A DNA stretch of 9,837 nucleotides, from NCBI GenBank assembly GCA_044508215.1, contig JBIQID010000117.1:1-9837 (forward strand). The letters are read 5' to 3'. This document shows positions 6,608 through 9,837 of this stretch, piece after piece. Within the stretch, counting starts at the first letter, position 1. Each line of letters begins with the position of its first letter. The translations under genes were made by a program, and so were the position numbers. The notes beneath the pieces are model-generated. The model saw only the letters and a list, made by a program, of their open reading frames with translations, had not been told where the DNA came from and ran no database searches. The DNA is from JAEZFI01 sp044508215 (GTDB taxonomy: Bacteria; Actinomycetota; Acidimicrobiia; Acidimicrobiales; Microtrichaceae).

Positions 6608-7541
6608 TGCGGATCCTCGGATCGATGACCGTGTAGAGGAAGTCGACCGCGTAGTTCACGAGCACGAACAGGAGGCCCACGATCGCGATGAAGCTCTGGG
6701 TCGCCGGGTACTCCCGGGAGAAGATGCCCTCGACGATGTTGTAGCCCATGCCCGGCACGGCGAAGATCACCTCGACCAGGACCGCCGAGCTGATCAGGGT
6801 GCCCACGCTCAGGCCTGCGACGGTGAGGAGCGTGAGGCTCGACGGGCGCAGCGCGTGGCGGAACAGGATCCGCCTCGGCGACAGGCCCTTGGACTTCGCC
6901 ATCGTGATGAAGTCCTCCTGCAACGTGGCGATCATGTCGCTGCGCAGCAGGCGGAAGTAGACGGCCACCTGGCCGAAGGCGAGCGCGATCACCGGCAGCA
7001 CCGCGTGGCGGAAGTGCTCCCCGACGTCTTCCCCGAGCGGCACCCAGCCGCTCTCGGGGAACCATCGGTTGTCGAGCGCGAGGTACTTCTTCACGAGGAA
7101 CGCGAAGACGAACGCGGGGATCGACAGGGCCAGGAAGGCGCCGAGGTTCGCCCCCTTGTCGAACAGCGAGCCGGCCCGGTAGGCGGTGAGCACCCCGAGC
7201 GGGATGGCGATGGCCAGCGCCACCACCTGGGTGTAGATCATCAGCTGGATCGAGGTGGGCAGCCCCGTCTTCACCTTGTCGGCGGGGGAGCCGCCGCGGC
7301 TCCGGTAGTAGTCGCCCAGGTCGCCCTGCACGAAGTCGCCCAGCCAGCTGACGTAGCGGGCGGGGAGCGGTCGATCCAGCTCGAGGTCCTCGCGGATCTC
7401 GTCGATCAGCTGGGGGTCGGCGCCGAAGCCGATCAGCTCCGCTGGGTCACCCGGGAGCAGGCTCTGGGCGCCGAACGACGCCATGGTGAGCAGCAGCATC
7501 ACCACGACGAGCCTGACCGTCTTGATCGCGAGCGTCCTCAC
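6600..7541 (-). CDS. Opp/Dpp-type ABC importer permease, B subunit (OppB/DppB-like)
   Basis: This 313-residue inner-membrane permease is the second half of the channel. TM1 at about 8-28 is followed by PGDP (30-33), a hallmark of the B subunit, and by a helical external region with the LDRPLPARYVSWL block. The EAA loop is at 209-234 (DFITMAKSKGLSPRRILFRHALRP). VEVIFAVPGMG (256-266) and the end YTVIDPRIR (303-311) are typical of the family. The start is the GTG at 7541, backed by the strong Shine-Dalgarno GAGGAGG (7553-7547) five bases upstream. It is the first gene after the 155-base gap behind the binding-protein gene. That strong site would let it be translated even if the long mRNA were cut in the gap. 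Confidence 0.93.
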   Translation of the reverse strand: MRTLAIKTVRLVVVMLLLTMASFGAQSLLPGDPAELIGFGADPQLIDEIREDLELDRPLPARYVSWLGDFVQGDLGDYYRSRGGSPADKVKTGLPTSIQLMIYTQVVALAIAIPLGVLTAYRAGSLFDKGANLGAFLALSIPAFVFAFLVKKYLALDNRWFPESGWVPLGEDVGEHFRHAVLPVIALAFGQVAVYFRLLRSDMIATLQEDFITMAKSKGLSPRRILFRHALRPSSLTLLTVAGLSVGTLISSAVLVEVIFAVPGMGYNIVEGIFSREYPATQSFIAIVGLLFVLVNYAVDFLYTVIDPRIRNA

Positions 7542-7624
7542 GGCGCCCTCCTCGCGCTCAGCGCGTCCATGCGCGCTGCGGATCCATCTCCACCTTCTCC
7601 ATGCCCCCGTCTCAGATCACGTGC

Positions 7625-7691
7625 CGTCGGTGCGACGAAGCCGGGGCGACGGAACGGCCCGGACGGGCCGGTGCCGTTCCGTCGCCCCGGC
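7625..7691 (-). promoter_or_regulatory. Large stem-loop between binding-protein and permease genes
   Basis: A perfect 19-bp GC-rich inverted repeat (7640-7658 paired with 7673-7691) closes a 14-base loop. It starts five bases past the TGA of the binding-protein gene. A second, small hairpin (CGTCG/CGACG, 7625-7629 with 7633-7637) follows directly. No U-tract follows on the minus strand. An alternative stem CGGCCC/GGGCCG (7655-7660 with 7665-7670) would compete with the top of the main stem. Such structures after importer binding-protein genes are known to protect the upstream mRNA or to end most transcripts early, giving excess binding protein over permease. Which of these applies here is inference. 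Confidence 0.75.
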
Positions 7692-7696
7692 CGACG

Positions 7697-9340
7697 TCAC
7701 TGGTCCACCCACACCTCGGTGAGCATGTGCCAGCCCCAGTGCAGGCCGGAGCCCGTGGAGCCGTCGGGAAGGGTGGTGCCCACGAGGTTGTGCACCCGGT
7801 CCGAGGCAGCCACCGCCCACGGCGAGTACCAGTTCCACATGTTGTAGGCGCCCTCGGCGAAGGCACGGTTGAGGTCCTCGTAGATCTCCTTGCGGCGCTC
7901 CGGGTCGAGCTCGACGCGGCCCTCTTCGAGCGCCTTGTCGATGTCAGCGTCGTTGATCCGCCCGAAGTTCACCGGCGAGCCCGAGTGCCACCAGACGTAC
8001 TGGGTGTCCGGGTCGGCGCCGGGGTGGTTGCGCCAGAGGATGATGTTGAACTCACCGCTCAGCGCCTGGCTGATGAGCGTGGCCTGGTCCTTGTCGTCGA
8101 TCGACACGCTCACGCCGACCGCCTCGAGCTGGCTCTTCACCTCTTCGGCGATCGCCTTCGTGGTGGGGTCGGTGGCGTAGGACACCCGCACCGAGATGTT
8201 CTTCCCGGAGAAGAAGTCGTTCGCCGTGTCGGGGTCGTACTCGATCATCCCCGGGTCCTCGAGGTAGCCGAGGACCTCCGAGTCGAACGGACCGTTCGCG
8301 ATGTTCGCCTGGCCGTCGTTCGCGATGTCGTTGAGGACGTCGCGGTCGATCGCCATCGCCATGTGGCGGCGGATCTCGATGTCGTCCATCGGGGGGTTCG
8401 ACACGTTGATGAGGCCGTAGGCGACCTCCTTGTGGCCGTCCGGCTCACGGATGAGGATGAAGCGGTCGTCCGCCTCGACCTGGTCCATGACGCTCGGCAG
8501 GCTGAAGTGCATGGCGTCGATCGTGCCGCCGTCGAGGGCGTCGTAGCGGTCGGGGGTGCCGACGATCGGACGGAAGATCAGCTTGTCGAGGTACGGCAGC
8601 TGGTTCCCCTCGTCGTCGGTGCGCCAGTAGTTCTCGTTCTTCGAGAGCTCCATCGACTGGCCGCGCTCCCAGCTGTCGAGCTTGAACGGGCCGGTGCCGA
8701 TCATGTTCTCGGCGCAGTTCGGGTCGCTGTACTGCGCGGTGGCCATGATCCCGTTGCGGCCGCCGGCCAGGTAGTCGCCGAAGGCCGGCCACGGGATCTT
8801 GGTGGTGATGACCACCGTGAGGGGATCGGGCGCCGTGATCGTGTCGATGTTCGAGAACACGAACGGGAAGAGCAGCGGACGGCGGCCGTACTTGGCGAGG
8901 GCCTCCGCGTCTCCACGGGCCAGGTCGAGGTTGTCCTTGACGACCTGGGCCGTGAGGTCGGTCCCGTCGTGGAACTTGATGCCCGACCGCAGCTTGATCT
9001 CGAACGAGGTGAAGTCGTCGTTCGGGGTGAAGGACTCCGCCAGGTACGGCTTCGGCTCGAGGTTCTCGTCGAACGACATCAGCGGGTCGTAGACGGCCTG
9101 GACCACCTGGATGCCGCCGGCGGCGAGCTGCGCCTCGGCGAGGCAGTAGCCGCCGGAGGACTCGGCCTCGATCGCATAGGTGAGCGTGCCACCCGGGGTC
9201 GGGGTGCCCGTCTCCTCGGGCGTGGACCCGTTGTCGTTGCCGTTGTCGTCGCCGTCGTCGCCCCCGCAGCCGGCGGCGACGAGCGCGAACGCGAGGCCGA
9301 GGGCGGCGAACCTCAGTGATCGACGGGATCCTCTTCGCAC
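7697..9340 (-). CDS. Peptide-type ABC importer substrate-binding lipoprotein (SBP_bac_5 family)
   Basis: This 547-residue protein is the extracellular receptor of the importer. It has a short signal peptide: a basic start (RRGSRRSLR), a hydrophobic core (11-23), and VAAGC with Cys25 as the lipidated residue. A flexible Asp/Asn/Gly then Thr/Pro linker spans about 26-50. The mature fold begins at GGTLTYAIEAE. Family 5 features follow: VYDPLMSFDENLEPKPYLAE (83-102), the SGIKFHDG segment (119-126), the IGTGPFKLDSWERG region (214-227), and VNFGRIND plus the ERRKEIYEDLNRAF block (481-494) near the C-terminus. The GTG at 9340 is chosen because it gives a proper lipoprotein signal and has a Shine-Dalgarno sequence. 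The frame is open to 9709, but that stretch is not protein-like. Ligand identity cannot be told; peptides, nickel chelates, sugars and other ligands are all known in this family. It is first in the operon and is probably made in excess. Confidence 0.92.
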   Translation of the reverse strand: MRRGSRRSLRFAALGLAFALVAAGCGGDDGDDNGNDNGSTPEETGTPTPGGTLTYAIEAESSGGYCLAEAQLAAGGIQVVQAVYDPLMSFDENLEPKPYLAESFTPNDDFTSFEIKLRSGIKFHDGTDLTAQVVKDNLDLARGDAEALAKYGRRPLLFPFVFSNIDTITAPDPLTVVITTKIPWPAFGDYLAGGRNGIMATAQYSDPNCAENMIGTGPFKLDSWERGQSMELSKNENYWRTDDEGNQLPYLDKLIFRPIVGTPDRYDALDGGTIDAMHFSLPSVMDQVEADDRFILIREPDGHKEVAYGLINVSNPPMDDIEIRRHMAMAIDRDVLNDIANDGQANIANGPFDSEVLGYLEDPGMIEYDPDTANDFFSGKNISVRVSYATDPTTKAIAEEVKSQLEAVGVSVSIDDKDQATLISQALSGEFNIILWRNHPGADPDTQYVWWHSGSPVNFGRINDADIDKALEEGRVELDPERRKEIYEDLNRAFAEGAYNMWNWYSPWAVAASDRVHNLVGTTLPDGSTGSGLHWGWHMLTEVWVDQ

Positions 9341-9347
9341 GATTCGA

Positions 9348-9353
9348 CTCTCC
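9348..9353 (-). promoter_or_regulatory. Shine-Dalgarno fixing the lipoprotein start
   Basis: GGAGAG (9353-9348, minus strand) lies seven bases before the GTG at 9340. It supports this start over the longer open frame upstream, and agrees with the signal peptide beginning here. Confidence 0.7.
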
Positions 9354-9486
9354 AGTGGTGCTGGCCGCTGAGCGGCTCCGGTGTCCGGTCGACCCCGAAC
9401 GAGGTGACCGCCCGCATCCGGAGGAGCCGAGACGCGGGCACCTGCGCACCCCCGACCCGTATGACCCCCGGCACACGGTGCGCCGC

Positions 9487-9492
9487 ACTGTA
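9487..9492 (-). promoter_or_regulatory. Candidate -10 element of the importer operon
   Basis: TACAGT (9492-9487, minus strand) is the best TANNNT match in the 229-bp space between the divergent binding-protein gene and the plus-strand gene at 9570. It would give a 5' leader of about 140 bases. That leader contains a small hairpin, GCCGC/GCGGC, at 9364-9376. No clear -35 box is seen 16-18 bp upstream. The remainder of the space shows a CCCCC-A-GGGGG palindrome at 9519-9529 but no gene. Confidence 0.35.
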
Positions 9493-9557
9493 GCGCCAGT
9501 CCCCGACGTCCGTGCCGACCCCCAGGGGGGACCGTTCTCCGGTGGATCGCCCTGCCG

Positions 9558-9563
9558 TAGCGT
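9558..9563 (+). promoter_or_regulatory. Candidate -10 element for a leaderless transcript of the 3' gene
   Basis: TAGCGT (9558-9563) is followed by six bases and then the GTG at 9570. This is the same TANNNT-plus-six geometry as in front of the DUF4436 gene. The first three bases of the box (TAG) are also the in-frame stop just upstream of the GTG, so translation cannot begin earlier. No Shine-Dalgarno sequence is present. The -35 region is weak. Confidence 0.5.
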
Positions 9564-9569
9564 GGTCGC

Positions 9570-9837
9570 GTGGTCGAGCTCGCCGTCTCCGTCATCGCCG
9601 TCGCGGCGCTGGTGGGCCTCTTCGTGGCGGGGCGCCGTGCTCGTGACCGGGCCCACGCGGGCTCGAAGACCGTCGAGCTCGACCTCGGTCCGGAGCGGGT
9701 CTCACGCACCCTCGCGGACGGTCGTCAGGAGTCGGTCGCGTGGAGCGACCTCACGTGGGTCGAGGTCGTCTGCACGCGGGTCGACACGGCAGACGGAGCG
9801 TCGGCCTTCGTGCTCCTCGGGGCGAAGGAGGACGAAG
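9570..9837 (+). CDS. Hypothetical single-pass membrane protein (3' end beyond window)
   Basis: The frame from the GTG at 9570 stays open to the end of the window, giving 89 residues of an incomplete protein. It begins VELAVSVIAVAALVGLFVAG, one N-terminal hydrophobic helix (about 2-20). A basic stop-transfer patch RRARDRAH follows, then a soluble part with alternating hydrophobic and charged residues: VELDLGPERVSRTLADG, then ESVAWSDLTWVEVVCTR. This looks beta-rich and could be a small PH-like or regulatory domain, but I do not recognise a named family. GTG 9570 is the first possible start, because TAG lies in frame at 9558. The codon pattern and continuous open frame support a real gene. It diverges from the importer operon, with no evident functional link. 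Confidence 0.7.
   Translation, partial: MVELAVSVIAVAALVGLFVAGRRARDRAHAGSKTVELDLGPERVSRTLADGRQESVAWSDLTWVEVVCTRVDTADGASAFVLLGAKEDE

Noticed and set aside
7601..9319. Plus-strand open frame of 572 codons opposite the binding-protein gene
   Set aside because: It has a shadow composition (Val/Arg/Asp/Glu/Leu repeats), no domain, and lies entirely across a clear lipoprotein gene.
9341..9709. N-terminal extension of the binding protein upstream of 9340
   Set aside because: The extension is Arg/Pro/Gly-rich, would bury the lipoprotein signal peptide internally, and crosses the start of the opposite gene at 9570. A Shine-Dalgarno sequence supports the GTG at 9340.
1..9837. A novel defence, mobile or biosynthetic system
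   Set aside because: Every gene of more than 90 codons falls in a known family with a normal layout. No nuclease, toxin, transposase, integrase, reverse transcriptase, repeat-spacer array or biosynthetic cluster is present.

Overview
This is a GC-rich window with frequent GTG starts, TANNNT-type -10 candidates and start codons that sit right behind them. It also carries a DUF4436 membrane protein and a FadD-like acyl-CoA synthetase. Together these suggest a high-GC Gram-positive organism (Actinomycetota). A lineage such as Acidimicrobiia is possible, but nothing in the window proves it. No rRNA, tRNA, CRISPR array, insertion sequence or phage gene was seen.

Layout. (1) Bases 1-61 hold no gene but show four CTGTG motifs exactly 11 bp apart. 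(2) A FadD-type acyl-CoA synthetase lies on the minus strand (62-1738). It diverges across 49 bp from a short AlkA-like DNA-3-methyladenine glycosylase on the plus strand (1788-2414). (3) A 16-bp unit repeated three times overlaps the glycosylase stop codon. (4) A DUF4436 membrane protein (2520-3455, minus) converges on the glycosylase. (5) A complete Opp/Dpp-type ABC importer operon occupies 9340 down to 3493 on the minus strand, in the order lipoprotein substrate-binding protein, permease B, permease C, ATPase D, ATPase F. (6) A new plus-strand gene starts at 9570 and runs off the window; it encodes a one-helix membrane protein of unknown function.

How the parts work together. The importer is a textbook five-gene cassette. 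The lipoprotein catches a peptide-like ligand outside the cell, two permeases form the channel, and two ATPases with C-terminal four-cysteine motifs drive transport. The four downstream genes overlap by 1 to 8 bases and must be translationally coupled. Between the binding-protein gene and the permease genes lie 155 bases holding a perfect 19-bp stem-loop just after the stop codon. This would suit differential expression, with much binding protein and less of the membrane complex.

Overall the window is ordinary metabolic and transport DNA. I found no convincing undescribed system. The observations worth a second look are regulatory and structural: the stem-loop, two promoter-start arrangements with identical leaderless geometry, the phased CTGTG motifs, the tandem repeat on a stop codon, and a cysteine-bearing loop insertion in permease C.
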